DNA from: Nonomuraea aurantiaca
GTDB taxonomy: Bacteria; Actinomycetota; Actinomycetes; Streptosporangiales; Streptosporangiaceae
Length of the DNA: 64,000 bases
Assembly: GCF_020215705.1 (NCBI RefSeq)
Contig: NZ_JAIWNB010000017.1
Location: 180,713-244,712, forward strand
Reading direction: 5' to 3'
Both the position numbers and the translations under genes were made by a program. This document shows, in pieces, positions 1 to 8,222 of the stretch (the first letter of the stretch is position 1; every line of letters starts with the position of its first letter). The notes beneath the pieces were generated by a model. The model saw nothing but the letters and a program-made list of their open reading frames with translations. It ran no database searches and was not told the DNA's origin.

Positions 1-158
1 ACGGCGTGGGGGCCGTCCTGCTCGGCGGCTCCACGGCCGAACACCTCCGCGCGAACATCGCGACCGCCGCGGCCGGACCGCTTCCCGAGGACGTCGTGGC
101 AGCCTGTGACAGCGTGGGCGCGGCGCTGCGTGGCCCCATGCCCGCCTACAACCGATGA
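1..158 (+). CDS. aldo/keto reductase, C-terminal end (cut by window edge)
   Basis: Only the last 51 codons are present; reading starts at base 3 and ends at TGA 156-158. The tail reads GVGAVLLGGS followed by an alanine-rich helix and ends GPMPAYNR, which is the usual C-terminus of the actinobacterial aldo/keto reductase family (NADPH-dependent, TIM barrel). These enzymes reduce sugar aldehydes or ketones, or oxidise sugars such as L-fucose or L-rhamnose to lactones. The next gene lies 60 bases downstream on the same strand, so it probably heads a sugar-acid operon. The exact substrate cannot be told from this fragment. Confidence 0.75.
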   Translation, partial: GVGAVLLGGSTAEHLRANIATAAAGPLPEDVVAACDSVGAALRGPMPAYNR

Positions 159-160
159 GC

Positions 161-192
161 GCGGATCCCTTTGAGAGCGGATCCCTTTGAGA
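161..192 (+). repeat. perfect 16-bp tandem duplication
   Basis: The unit GCGGATCCCTTTGAGA occurs twice, head to tail, at 161-176 and 177-192, between the aldo/keto reductase stop and the aldolase ribosome binding site (GAGGAG near 203). It looks like a recent slippage duplication in the intercistronic spacer. Confidence 0.95.
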
Positions 193-218
193 GATGACCA
201 CCGAGGAGAAGACCAGCA

Positions 219-1001
219 GTGAGCATCACCGACTTCACCGCCAGGATCCGTGCCAGGGAACCCGCACTGGGCTACTGGTCCGTCCTCGATTCGCCGGTGT
301 CCACTGAGCGCATCGCCCGCCTCGGCTACGACTACGTGTGCCTGGACGTCCAGCACGGCCTGCTGGGCTACTCGGGTCTGCTCAACAGTCTGACGGCGAT
401 CGACGCGGGCGGTGTGTCCGCGGGCCTGGTCAGGGTCGAGGCGAACGATCCCGCCCGCATCGGCCGCGCCCTCGACGCGGGCGCCGCGGGTGTCATCGTG
501 CCGCTCATCGACACCGCCGACGACGCCGCGGCGGCCGTCTCCGCGACCCGCTATCCGCCGAAGGGGCGCCGCTCGTACGGGCCGATGCGCTCGGCGCTGC
601 GCATCGGACCGCGCCCCGCCGACAGCGATGCCACCGTGCTGGTCCTCGCCATGATCGAGACGGCACAGGGACTGGCGAACATCGAGGCGATCTGCGCCAC
701 CCCCGGCCTGGACGGGGTCTACGTCGGCCCGTCCGATCTGGCCCTGGCCCTGGGCGCCGCATTCCCCGGTGATCCCGCGATCGCTGCCCGGTTCGAGGAC
801 GCGCTGGTCACGGTGCGCGAAGCCGCCAGGGCCGCCGGTATCGCCGCCGGGACACACACCCCCGACGGCGGTAGCGCCGCCAGGCGCCTGACCGAGGGAT
901 ACACCTTCGCGACCGTCGCTTCAGACCTCGTCCACCTCGAACAGGTGGCGAAATCCCACCTGACCGACGCCCGAGCCGAGTTTTCCCGAGGAGAATCGTG
1001 A
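219..1001 (+). CDS. HpcH/HpaI family aldolase (2-keto-3-deoxy sugar-acid aldolase type)
   Basis: A 260-residue class II, metal-dependent aldolase. Family hallmarks are visible: the DVQHG motif (catalytic His, about residue 45), GVIVPLIDT, the metal-binding Glu in MIETAQGL and Asp in GPSDLALALG. Members such as HpaI and RhmA split 2-keto-3-deoxy acids into pyruvate plus an aldehyde. GTG start at 219 is chosen because a GAGGAG ribosome site lies about 10 bases upstream. Its stop overlaps the next start (GTGA, 998-1001), so the two are translationally coupled. With a flanking reductase and SDR it fits non-phosphorylative catabolism of a deoxy sugar such as L-fucose or L-rhamnose; the substrate is inference. 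Confidence 0.85.
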   Translation: MSITDFTARIRAREPALGYWSVLDSPVSTERIARLGYDYVCLDVQHGLLGYSGLLNSLTAIDAGGVSAGLVRVEANDPARIGRALDAGAAGVIVPLIDTADDAAAAVSATRYPPKGRRSYGPMRSALRIGPRPADSDATVLVLAMIETAQGLANIEAICATPGLDGVYVGPSDLALALGAAFPGDPAIAARFEDALVTVREAARAAGIAAGTHTPDGGSAARRLTEGYTFATVASDLVHLEQVAKSHLTDARAEFSRGES

Positions 1002-2317
1002 GCGAGCCCCAGCCCGCCGTCGCCGACCTGCCCATGGACGGTGTGATCCGCGTTCACGACGCCGATCCCGACCGCTCCGAGGCGTACCTGATCGCGCCCG
1101 CCGTGCAGAACCACGCGGCCAACATCATGGCGCTGGGCAACGGCGATCTCGGCTGCGTGTGGTTCGGCGGCACGCAGGAAGGCGTCTCTGACATCTCCAT
1201 CTGGTTCTCCCGGCTGGAGAAGGGGGCGGAGGCCTGGTCCACGCCGACGCGGCTGTCCGACGATCTGACGCGTTCCGAGCAGAACCCCGTCCTGTTCCCC
1301 ACTCCCGCCGACGAGCTGTGGCTGCTGTACACCGCCCAGCGCGCCGGCAACCAGGACACCGCCGAAGTCCGCTGCCGCATCTCGCGGGACGACGGTCACA
1401 CCTGGGGGCCCGTACGTACCCTTTTCCCCGCCACGAGCCGCGGCGGTGTCTTCGTCCGGCAGCCCGTGCTGGTGCTGCCGTCCGGCCGCTGGCTGCTGCC
1501 CGTCTTCAACTGCGTCACCACACCGGGCAAGCGCTGGGTCGGCGACCGTGACACCAGCTCGCTCATGATCTCCGACGACGAGGGGCGGACCTGGCGCGAG
1601 CAGCCCGTCCCCGACAGCACCGGCTGCGTCCACATGAACGTCCACCTGCTGGCCGACGGCACGCTGCTCGCGCTGTTCCGCAGCCGATGGGCGGATGCGA
1701 TCTACGCGAGCCGGTCGGCGGACGAGGGCGCGACCTGGAGTGTTCCCGCCGCCACCGAACTGCCCAACAACAACTCCTCCATCCAGTACGTCACACTGAG
1801 TGACGGCCGGCTGGCACTGGTGTTCAACGCCAGCAGCGCGGCCGACGCCGTCGAGCGCCGGGCGTCCCTGTACGACGAGATCGACGATGACGGGCTCGCC
1901 GCCACTCCGGCGAGTCCGACCGAGCCGAAAGCCGCCACTTCGGCGAGTCCGACCGAGCCGAAAGCCGCCACTTCGGCGAGTCCGACCAGCGAAGAGCCGG
2001 TACTCGCTGGGCGCGATGACTCCGCACCCGCTGGGCGCGAGGAGCGGACCGCGTTCTGGGGCGCCCCGCGTGCGCCCATGACCCTCGCGCTGTCCGCGGA
2101 CGGAGGACGCACGTGGCCGATCCGCCGCGATCTGGAGGTAGGCGACGGCTACTGCCTGACCAACAACTCTCGTGACGGCCTCAACCGCGAGTTCTCCTAC
2201 CCGTCCATCCAGGAAACCGCCGACGGCGACCTGCACATCGTCTTCATCTACCACCGCCGCGTCATCAAGTACGTCCGGGTACGACCCGAATGGGCCGCCC
2301 GCACCGACGGGCTCTGA
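998..2317 (+). CDS. BNR-repeat sialidase-like protein with a repetitive insertion
   Basis: A 439-residue six-bladed beta-propeller of the sialidase (exo-alpha-sialidase-like) superfamily. Four Asp-box motifs (S-x-D-x-G-x-T-W) are seen: SRDDGHTW, SDDEGRTW, SADEGATW and SADGGRTW. No signal peptide is evident, so the protein is probably cytoplasmic, like other operon-borne BNR proteins that act on sugars or sugar-acid lactones. Between the third and fourth boxes, about residues 300-350, lies an unusual Ala/Ser/Pro/Thr-rich insert made of 11-residue repeats plus a LAGRDD/PAGREE near-repeat; it is not part of the fold. GTG start overlaps the aldolase stop by 4 bases. True substrate is unknown; sialidase activity is not proven by the fold. 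Confidence 0.75.
   Translation: MSEPQPAVADLPMDGVIRVHDADPDRSEAYLIAPAVQNHAANIMALGNGDLGCVWFGGTQEGVSDISIWFSRLEKGAEAWSTPTRLSDDLTRSEQNPVLFPTPADELWLLYTAQRAGNQDTAEVRCRISRDDGHTWGPVRTLFPATSRGGVFVRQPVLVLPSGRWLLPVFNCVTTPGKRWVGDRDTSSLMISDDEGRTWREQPVPDSTGCVHMNVHLLADGTLLALFRSRWADAIYASRSADEGATWSVPAATELPNNNSSIQYVTLSDGRLALVFNASSAADAVERRASLYDEIDDDGLAATPASPTEPKAATSASPTEPKAATSASPTSEEPVLAGRDDSAPAGREERTAFWGAPRAPMTLALSADGGRTWPIRRDLEVGDGYCLTNNSRDGLNREFSYPSIQETADGDLHIVFIYHRRVIKYVRVRPEWAARTDGL
1898..1987 (+). repeat. 33-bp in-frame tandem repeat inside the sialidase-like gene
   Basis: Two complete 33-bp units (1898-1930 and 1931-1963, one base different) and a 24-bp partial third unit (1964-1987). Each encodes AATxASPTEPK. 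The period is a multiple of three, so the reading frame is kept while a flexible Pro/Thr/Ala loop is lengthened. Confidence 0.95.
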
Positions 2318-2318
2318 G

Positions 2319-3044
2319 GTGTCGACGCACGCGCCCGAGGCCGGACAGAGCGCGGACGAGCCACCCCACGCGGTGGTGACCGGGGCCAGCTCCGGCATCG
2401 GTCAGGCCATCGCCGCGCGCCTGCTCTCCGAGGGCTGGAGAGTCACCGGGATGAGCCGCACCCGGCCTCCTGAGTGCGAGCAGGAAACGTCGGCCTACTC
2501 GTGGATCGAGGCCGATCTGACCGACCTCGACCAGCTGGCCGGCACCTCGGCCTCGGTGGGCGCCGTCGACGCCGTCGTCCACGCGGCCGGCGTGCAGCGC
2601 TCCGCGCCGCTCGGAGGTCTGTCGGCACAGGACGGCGCCCTCATGTGGCGGGTCCACGTCGAGGCGGCGACCGTTCTGGTGAACGCCCTCGCCGGGGCGA
2701 TCCGCCCCGGTGGCCGCGTCGTGCTGATCGGAAGCCGCACGATGGCGGGCGCGGCGGGCAAGAGCCAGTACGCGGCGACCAAGGCCGCGCTCGCGGGCCT
2801 GTCCCGTTCCTGGGCCATGGAACTGGCTCCGCGTGGCATCACCGTCAACGTGGTCGCCCCCGGGCCGACCGACACCCCCATGCTGCGGGATCCCGGACGT
2901 GCCGCCACCCCGCCACGGGTTCCGCCCCTGGGCCGGTTCATCCGGCCCGAGGAGGTGGCGGGGCTGACGGCCTTCCTCCTCGGCCCGGAAGGAGGCTCGG
3001 TCACCGGCCAGCACCTCGTGATGTGCGGCGGCGCGTCACTGTGA
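2319..3044 (+). CDS. short-chain dehydrogenase/reductase (SDR)
   Basis: A classical SDR of about 241 residues. Cofactor motif TGASSGIG near residue 19, catalytic Ser in the GSRTMAG segment, YAATK (Y-x-x-x-K) and NVVAPGPT follow in the right order. The GTG at 2319, two bases after the sialidase-like stop, is the most economical start; the frame is open further upstream but that stretch lies inside the previous gene. It is the last gene of the operon and plausibly oxidises or reduces a sugar, sugar lactone or 3-deoxy-keto acid handled by the upstream aldolase. Substrate assignment is inference from context. Confidence 0.85.
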   Translation: MSTHAPEAGQSADEPPHAVVTGASSGIGQAIAARLLSEGWRVTGMSRTRPPECEQETSAYSWIEADLTDLDQLAGTSASVGAVDAVVHAAGVQRSAPLGGLSAQDGALMWRVHVEAATVLVNALAGAIRPGGRVVLIGSRTMAGAAGKSQYAATKAALAGLSRSWAMELAPRGITVNVVAPGPTDTPMLRDPGRAATPPRVPPLGRFIRPEEVAGLTAFLLGPEGGSVTGQHLVMCGGASL

Positions 3045-3071
3045 GCCGCCGGGCTCCCTGGAGCATGACCG

Positions 3072-3728
3072 TCAAAGGTGATGGAGGCGGCGGCCCGTGA
3101 TCTGGTGCGGGACGATGCGGAGGTAAAGGTGCCGCTCGCCGCCCGCCCACGGGGTGACGCCGGAATCGGTGACCTCCGGCAGTTCGTCGGGGGATATGTG
3201 GTGCGCGGGGCCCTGGATGAGGACGCTCCATCCCTCGCGCTGGGCCTCGTCGATCCGGTCCACTTCGAACCCGACCTTGATCTCCACGCCTTCCGCGCCC
3301 GTGCGCAGATCCTGGTCCATGGGACCGCTCGACGCGGTGCGGAAGACGATGAAGCCGTGGTGCAGTTTGTAGTTGACGGGCAGCACGGTCGGGCCGTGGG
3401 AGCCGCTGAAGGCCACCCGTCCGATGCCGCCGGGCTCGATCAGCTTGAGGCATTCTTCGGGGTCCAGGCTCTCCAGCGTCGGAGCCGCGTGGGCGCGGCC
3501 GCGGCCCGGCGGCCGATCGACGCCGCCGCCGAGGAGGTCGTCCACGGTGGTCTCCAAGGCTCCGGCCAGGCGGTACATGGTCTCCGCGGTGGGTGTGCCG
3601 GGGCGTTCCTCCAGGTATTGGAGGTAGCCGGGTGACATCTCCGCACGCTCGGCGACCTGGTCGAGGGTCAGACCGAGTCGCACGCGGTGATAGGTGATGC
3701 GACGTCCGAGGTCGCCGGTGCTTGCCAT
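3072..3728 (-). CDS. XRE-family HTH regulator fused to pyridoxamine 5'-phosphate oxidase-like domain
   Basis: A 218-residue protein. Residues about 8-65 form an XRE/Cro helix-turn-helix (LGLTLDQVAERAEMSPGYL), and residues about 85-215 form a split-barrel flavin-binding PPOx-like domain starting at the LDPEEC segment. This fusion is common in actinomycetes, often beside CBS-domain or universal stress proteins, as here. ATG at 3728 is chosen over the long open frame upstream because AAGGAG sits about 8 bases before it. The gene overlaps the C-terminal codons of the CBS-BON gene by 61 bases, so both may be co-transcribed. The role is probably redox- or hypoxia-related; ligand unknown. Confidence 0.8.
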   Translation of the reverse strand: MASTGDLGRRITYHRVRLGLTLDQVAERAEMSPGYLQYLEERPGTPTAETMYRLAGALETTVDDLLGGGVDRPPGRGRAHAAPTLESLDPEECLKLIEPGGIGRVAFSGSHGPTVLPVNYKLHHGFIVFRTASSGPMDQDLRTGAEGVEIKVGFEVDRIDEAQREGWSVLIQGPAHHISPDELPEVTDSGVTPWAGGERHLYLRIVPHQITGRRLHHL

Positions 3729-4363
3729 GATGGTTTCTCCTTGCCACCTGGTGAAGGAAAAGTCGGTCTCGCCACTGATCGGCCTCGATGAAGAGCTGAT
3801 GTCCGCGGAAGCGTGGCGAAACGGCCGTCGCCCAGCGTGCACAGCGCCTCGCGCACGAGCATGGCTACCTGGGCCTCCCACGTGGAGTCGTCGTGCTTCC
3901 AGGTGAGCTCGTCGATGACGTCGACCACGCCGTTGACGCGGCCGGTCATCCGTACGGCGATCGCGGTCTCGGTCTTGCGGTCCATCCGGCCGCTCAGCGT
4001 CACCACGCCCTGGCGTACCTGGACGACGACACCGGAGGTGTCCACCCACAGCCCTCGGTCGAGGATGTCCTCGCGCACCTCGGCGGCGATGTCACCGGCG
4101 GCTTTCTGCCTGCCTTTGGGGTGGCGCAGCCGGGCGCGCAGCGGCGGCTGGTAGCCCTCGCGGTAGAACTGCTCGCGGAACTCCTCCTTGCGCAGCAGGT
4201 CGGCCTCCGACACCATGCCGACGACGTGGCCGTCGTCGTCGACCACCGGGACGGCGCTGATGCCGCCGGCGATCAGGGTCTCGGCGATGTCCTTGAACGG
4301 GGTCTTCGCCGTAACGGTGACGACCTTGGCGGTCATCACGTCGGCGACGGTCCTGCGCTTCAC
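3668..4363 (-). CDS. CBS-BON domain protein lacking the second CBS motif
   Basis: A 231-residue product. Residues about 7-60 are one CBS motif (VADVMTAKVVTVT to VVGMVSEADLL). After the conserved QFYREGYQPPLRARLRH linker the usual second CBS motif is absent, and the chain passes from RQKAAGD directly to the pre-BON segment EVREDILDR. A BON domain follows (about 105-160, VTLSGRMDRKTE to VVDVIDEL). The last 45 residues after the DDSTWE segment resemble no family member and overlap the next gene by 61 bases. GTG start at 4363 has GAAGGG upstream. CBS pairs bind adenosyl ligands as paired motifs, so loss of one should impair nucleotide sensing unless the protein dimerises in an unusual way. Confidence 0.75.
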   Translation of the reverse strand: MKRRTVADVMTAKVVTVTAKTPFKDIAETLIAGGISAVPVVDDDGHVVGMVSEADLLRKEEFREQFYREGYQPPLRARLRHPKGRQKAAGDIAAEVREDILDRGLWVDTSGVVVQVRQGVVTLSGRMDRKTETAIAVRMTGRVNGVVDVIDELTWKHDDSTWEAQVAMLVREALCTLGDGRFATLPRTSALHRGRSVARPTFPSPGGKEKPSWQAPATSDVASPITACDSV

Positions 4364-4667
4364 GGCTCAGCCCTTCTCGTCTGCTGCTCTCGTACCTTCA
4401 GCACAGCTCCGCGGTGGTGCGGCTGGTAGGGCCGTAAGTCCTGACGGCGACGGTCGTTGGTCAGTGCGGGCGGAGCGCGGGGCGTGCGCCTCAGGGGCGA
4501 TGCCTCTAACGGGGCGGGACCTTCGACCCTGCCGGGCGGCCTTGCTGACGTGATGCGCTGGGGTCATCACCGTCGGAGGTGCTGTCATGGTCGTCACTCG
4601 TACGGCACAGCATCGGGAGCATGCAGAGCAGGAGGCCGCGGTGGGACCGCGACAGGTCAACCTCACG
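4364..4667. other. intergenic, no gene recognised
   Basis: About 300 bases between the CBS-BON start and the Lnt-like stop, both genes on the minus strand. Open frames here have no recognisable product. The part next to 4363 must carry the CBS-BON promoter; I see no clear consensus. Confidence 0.5.
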
Positions 4668-6107
4668 TCAACGTCCGCGTGGAGCGGGGGAGGGGCGCAG
4701 GAATGCCCCGGAGGCGAATATCGAGACCAGCAGGAGGGCGCAGATCCATGCGAACCAGTCGCCGAGCCTGGTGTACAGAGTCGGCACCGCATGATCCGGC
4801 AGGTCCGCGGTCACCGACACGAAGGACGTGCCGGTGGTGCGCGCCTCGGCCAGGAGGCGGCCGTGCGGGTCGCTCACGGTCAAGGCGCCCTGCCGGGCCG
4901 CCCGGGCCACCGCGAGGCCGTTCTCGATGCCGCGCGTGATCGCCATGCGGCTGTGCAGCCACGCGTCGTCACCGAAGTCCCAGGCGGGTACGAACAGCGC
5001 GCTCGCCCCGTCGCGCCGATAGTCGCGGACCAGGCCGGGGAAGTCGAGATCGAAGCAGATCGCGATCGCCCATCGCCGGCCGGATCCGGGCACGAACGCC
5101 TGCGCCTGACCGGCCTCGAAATCGCTCTCCAGTCCGGGGACGAGGTGGCGTTTGACGTACTCGACGGGCCGTCCGCCATCGGCGGGGAAGTCGATGGCCG
5201 CGTTGTACTCGCGCCCGTCCCTCGCGAGGACCAGCCCCGCGACGATGTCGATGTGGTGGCCGGAGGCGAGCCGGGACAGCGGTCCGGCGAGCAGCGACAG
5301 GTCCGCGTCATCCACCCGGAACGCCTTCTCGGGAAGAACGACGACGTCGGCCCCGCGCCCGGCCAGGGCCGGGATGCGGCTCACGTAACCGGCCAGCAGG
5401 TCGCGCCCCTCGGGGTCGGTCACCGCCACCGGGTCGACCGATCGGTCGGTGGCCAGCAGCGCCACCTTGACCGCCGCCCCGGCCTCGGCCGGTCGTAGCT
5501 GCCACCACCCGTAGCCCGTCACCAGGGCCGCGACCGTCGCGGCGACCACGGCGATCCTCACCCGACCGGCCGCACCGGGCCTCAGCAGGGTGGCGGCGGT
5601 GGCTGCGACGCCCATCAGCACGAACGTCACGCCCCATGGTCCGGTGGCCGAGGCGATCTGGATGACGGGAAGGACGTCGGCCTGGGTATAGGCCAGGCTC
5701 CACCAGGCGCCGTTCGGCGTGATCAGCGACAGCGCGTACTCGATGACGACCCACGCGGCCGGGACGACGCCGACGGCCATCAGCGGGTGTCCGCCTACCG
5801 CCAGGCCCCGGTAGGCGATCACCACCAGACCGAACAGCAGCGCCGAGCCGACGAGCAGGAGCACGACCAAGGCCGGCGGGATCTGCACCGTGTTCAGGAA
5901 ATATCCCCACATGGGGGTCTGGCCGCCGAGCCAAGCGATGGACGCGGCGGCCAACGCCGCACGTGCTGAGCAGCGCGGCGCAAGGGCAAGGACCGGGATC
6001 GGCGCGATCCACGTACACCATGGCACCGGCCGTAAGCCGGTACCGAACAAGAACAGCGTGGCAGACAGCACCGCCGCGGCGATCAACCACCATCGTGGGG
6101 ATCTCAT
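4668..6107 (-). CDS. apolipoprotein N-acyltransferase-like membrane amidase
   Basis: A 479-residue protein with about six hydrophobic segments in its first 190 residues, then a nitrilase-type carbon-nitrogen hydrolase domain (about 215-450) and a last membrane helix (WFAWICALLLVSIFASG). The Glu-Lys-Cys triad is visible: E260 in VVLPEKAF, K319 in EYVKRHL and C351 in AICFDLD. This is the architecture of Lnt, which N-acylates the lipoprotein cysteine outside the membrane. ATG at 6107 is preferred because AAGGAG lies 8 bases upstream; an earlier in-frame start at 6170 has none. Actinomycetes often carry several Lnt homologues, and the true acyl acceptor here is unknown. Confidence 0.75.
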   Translation of the reverse strand: MRSPRWWLIAAAVLSATLFLFGTGLRPVPWCTWIAPIPVLALAPRCSARAALAAASIAWLGGQTPMWGYFLNTVQIPPALVVLLLVGSALLFGLVVIAYRGLAVGGHPLMAVGVVPAAWVVIEYALSLITPNGAWWSLAYTQADVLPVIQIASATGPWGVTFVLMGVAATAATLLRPGAAGRVRIAVVAATVAALVTGYGWWQLRPAEAGAAVKVALLATDRSVDPVAVTDPEGRDLLAGYVSRIPALAGRGADVVVLPEKAFRVDDADLSLLAGPLSRLASGHHIDIVAGLVLARDGREYNAAIDFPADGGRPVEYVKRHLVPGLESDFEAGQAQAFVPGSGRRWAIAICFDLDFPGLVRDYRRDGASALFVPAWDFGDDAWLHSRMAITRGIENGLAVARAARQGALTVSDPHGRLLAEARTTGTSFVSVTADLPDHAVPTLYTRLGDWFAWICALLLVSIFASGAFLRPSPAPRGR

Positions 6108-6209
6108 CGAGCAGACTCCTTCACCAGGGAAACTGCCTCGATACTCCACACCGGCGTCCCGCGCCCACATCGGCGGCGAGAGTGAACTCCGCGCTCCCTC
6201 TCACGGACG

Positions 6210-6303
6210 CACTCAGGCCACGCGGACGTCTCACGCTCCCTCCGGGACCGCTCAGGGCACTCAGGCCACGGACGCTTTACGCCCCCTCCGGGACCGCTCA
6301 GGC
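6210..6303. repeat. imperfect ~47-bp tandem duplication running into a stop codon
   Basis: 6210-6257 and 6258-6303 are two copies that begin CACTCAGGCCAC and end CTCCGGGACCGCTCAGG. A shorter third relic precedes them. The second copy includes the stop codon and last codon of the response-regulator gene (stop 6298-6300), so the duplication may have created the present 3' end. Confidence 0.85.
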
Positions 6304-6960
6304 GTCGCCGGCGACGATGAGTCCCGACTCGTAGGCGAACACGACCGCCTGAACCCGATCGCGCAGCCCCAGTTTCGTCAGGATCCTGCTGACGTGGCTC
6401 TTGACGGTGTACTCGCTGAGGACCATCTCGCCGGCGATCTCCGCGTTGGACAGCCCCCGTGCCACCAGCCGCAGCGTCTCGGCCTCACGGCTGGTCAGCT
6501 CGGCGAGGCGGGCGGCCAGCCGGGGCGCCACCCCATGGCCCGGCCGGAGGACCAGATCCTCGATCAGGCGTCTGGTCACCGTCGGCGCCAGCAGTGACTC
6601 GCCCGCCGCCACCACGCGCACCGCCGCGGCCAGTTCGTCGCGCCGGATGTCCTTCAGCAGGAAACCGCCGGCCCCCGCGCGTAGCGCGTCGTAGACGTAC
6701 TCGTCCAGATCGAACATGGTCAGCACCAGCACCTTGGCGGACGTCGTCGCGCAGATCCGCTCGGTCGCCTCGATCCCGCCCATGCCGGGCATCCGGACGT
6801 CCATCAGCACGACGTCCGGGCGCAGCTCGGTGGCTGCCCGAACGGCCTCGGCGCCGTCGGCCGCCTCGCCGATGACGGTGATGTCGGCCTGGGCGTCAAG
6901 GATCATGGCGAAGCCGGCGCGGAACAGGTCCTGGTCGTCGGCCACGAGCACGCGGATCAT
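6298..6960 (-). CDS. NarL/FixJ-family response regulator
   Basis: A 220-residue two-domain regulator. The receiver domain (1-120) has the acidic pair in VADDQD, the phospho-accepting Asp in DVVLMDVRMPG and the conserved Lys in LLKD. The LuxR-type HTH (about 150-210) reads ELTSREAETLRLVARGLSNAEI and TVKSHVSRIL. ATG at 6960 is chosen over an upstream TTG at 6972, which would overlap the kinase stop. It starts 4 bases after the kinase stop (6965), so the two form an operon. The gene product should activate or repress unknown targets once phosphorylated. Confidence 0.9.
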   Translation of the reverse strand: MIRVLVADDQDLFRAGFAMILDAQADITVIGEAADGAEAVRAATELRPDVVLMDVRMPGMGGIEATERICATTSAKVLVLTMFDLDEYVYDALRAGAGGFLLKDIRRDELAAAVRVVAAGESLLAPTVTRRLIEDLVLRPGHGVAPRLAARLAELTSREAETLRLVARGLSNAEIAGEMVLSEYTVKSHVSRILTKLGLRDRVQAVVFAYESGLIVAGDA

Positions 6961-6964
6961 ACGC

Positions 6965-8125
6965 CTATCCAACCGGGAGCGAGGCCGCCACGACGAAGCC
7001 TTTCTCTCCCCGGCCGGCGCGCAGCGTCCCCCCGCAGGCGGCGGCCCGTTCGCGCATCCCGATCAGGCCATGTCCCTCGGCGGCGCCGTCGGCGCCCTTG
7101 CCGTCGTCGGCCACCTCGACCGCCAGCACGCCCGATGCCCAGCGCAGCCGCACCCGCGCGGAGCGCGCGTCCGCGTGGCGCAGCACGTTCGTCAGCGCCT
7201 CCTGCACGATCCGGTACGCCGCGACGTCGACCTCGACGGGGATCGGCCGCGGCACGCCGTCGCTGGTCAAGGTCACCCGCAGCCCGGAACGGCCGGTCCG
7301 CTCGAGAAGCTCCGGCAGGGCCGCGAGCCCGGGTTGCGGCTCCCGGTGACCGGCCTGGCCCGAGCGCATGGTGCCGAGCAGGGTCCGCAGCTGGGCGATC
7401 GCGCCCCGGCCGGTGTCGGCGATCGTGTCGAAGGCGGCCTGCGCGCGTACGGGATCAGAGCGGAGCATCAGCGGCCCGGCCTCGGCCTGGACGACGATGA
7501 GGCCGACCGAGTGAGTGAGGATGTCATGCATGTCCCGGGCGATGCGCGCCCGCTCGTGAGCCGCGGCGATGGCTCGCTCCCGCTCCAGCCGCAGCGCCCG
7601 TTCGGCCAGCTCGGCGGCCCGGGCGCGGCGGGCGCGGGCGCTGGTGCCCAGCGCGTACGCGGCGACGAACGCCGTACCCACCACGCGATAGGAGTCCAGT
7701 CCCTCCTGCGGCAGGGCGAGCGAGACGGACACCCCTGCGCCGATGACCGGAACGGCCGCCAGCCGCAGCAGCGGCGGGCTCAGCGCGGCGATGGTGTAGG
7801 TGCCCACCAGCGGCCCGTACGGCAGCATCGGCTTCTCCCACATCACCAGCGCCGTCATCGCCAGCCCGACCACGCAGGTCACCACGAGCGGTGCCCTGCG
7901 CCGCCACAGCACCGGCACCGAGGCCAGCACGGCCAGCGCCACCACCCACCACGGCTGCGAGGAGGGGACGAGCGCGGGACCGACGGTGGCCGCCGACACG
8001 GCGACCGTGATCGCGACGTCGACCACTCGTGGCGGCACGTCCGTCAACCGGGTGCGCAGCCGCTCAATAAGTCCGGGCATCTCGCCCAGTATCGGGATCC
8101 AAGCCGCCCGGCGCATCCCTCCCAC
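6965..8125 (-). CDS. NarL-type sensor histidine kinase
   Basis: An HPK7 (DesK/NarX-like) kinase of up to 386 residues. The N-terminal half has five or six membrane helices. A dimerisation/phosphoacceptor helix follows with the His in ARDMHDILTHSVG, then an HATPase_c domain with the N box (VQEALTNVLRHA) and G box (VADDGKGADG). Start choice is uncertain: GTG 8125 has AAGGG upstream, but ATG 8116 or ATG 8080 are also possible. It is the first gene of a two-gene operon with the response regulator. No periplasmic sensor domain is seen, so it probably senses a membrane or wall signal. Confidence 0.88.
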   Translation of the reverse strand: MGGMRRAAWIPILGEMPGLIERLRTRLTDVPPRVVDVAITVAVSAATVGPALVPSSQPWWVVALAVLASVPVLWRRRAPLVVTCVVGLAMTALVMWEKPMLPYGPLVGTYTIAALSPPLLRLAAVPVIGAGVSVSLALPQEGLDSYRVVGTAFVAAYALGTSARARRARAAELAERALRLERERAIAAAHERARIARDMHDILTHSVGLIVVQAEAGPLMLRSDPVRAQAAFDTIADTGRGAIAQLRTLLGTMRSGQAGHREPQPGLAALPELLERTGRSGLRVTLTSDGVPRPIPVEVDVAAYRIVQEALTNVLRHADARSARVRLRWASGVLAVEVADDGKGADGAAEGHGLIGMRERAAACGGTLRAGRGEKGFVVAASLPVG

Positions 8126-8139
8126 GACGGATAGCGCCC

Positions 8140-8157
8140 TTCACTCTCAGGAGTGAA
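8140..8157. promoter_or_regulatory. inverted repeat between two minus-strand genes
   Basis: TTCACTC-TCAG-GAGTGAA, a perfect 7+4+7 palindrome. It lies 66 bases beyond the HxlR stop and about 15 bases upstream of the kinase start. It may be an operator of the two-component operon or a weak terminator of the HxlR gene; there is no T tract. Confidence 0.5.
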
Positions 8158-8222
8158 AGGCGGTACGTAGGAGGGCGCGCCGCATCGCGGAGGCGTGGTT
8201 TTCCTGCCGGCGCGGTCCCGGT

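Noticed and set aside
998..2317. Genuine secreted sialidase
   Set aside because: Asp boxes are present but there is no signal peptide and the operon is for sugar-acid metabolism, so I kept the call at sialidase-like.
719..2398. 559-codon minus-strand frame opposite the aldolase and sialidase-like genes
   Set aside because: Low-complexity product with repeated GRTRRSGGFRL from the plus-strand tandem repeat; no family match, and the plus-strand genes have motifs and ribosome sites.
4587..5498. 303-codon plus-strand frame opposite the Lnt-like gene
   Set aside because: No recognisable domain; the minus strand has the full catalytic triad and membrane segments.
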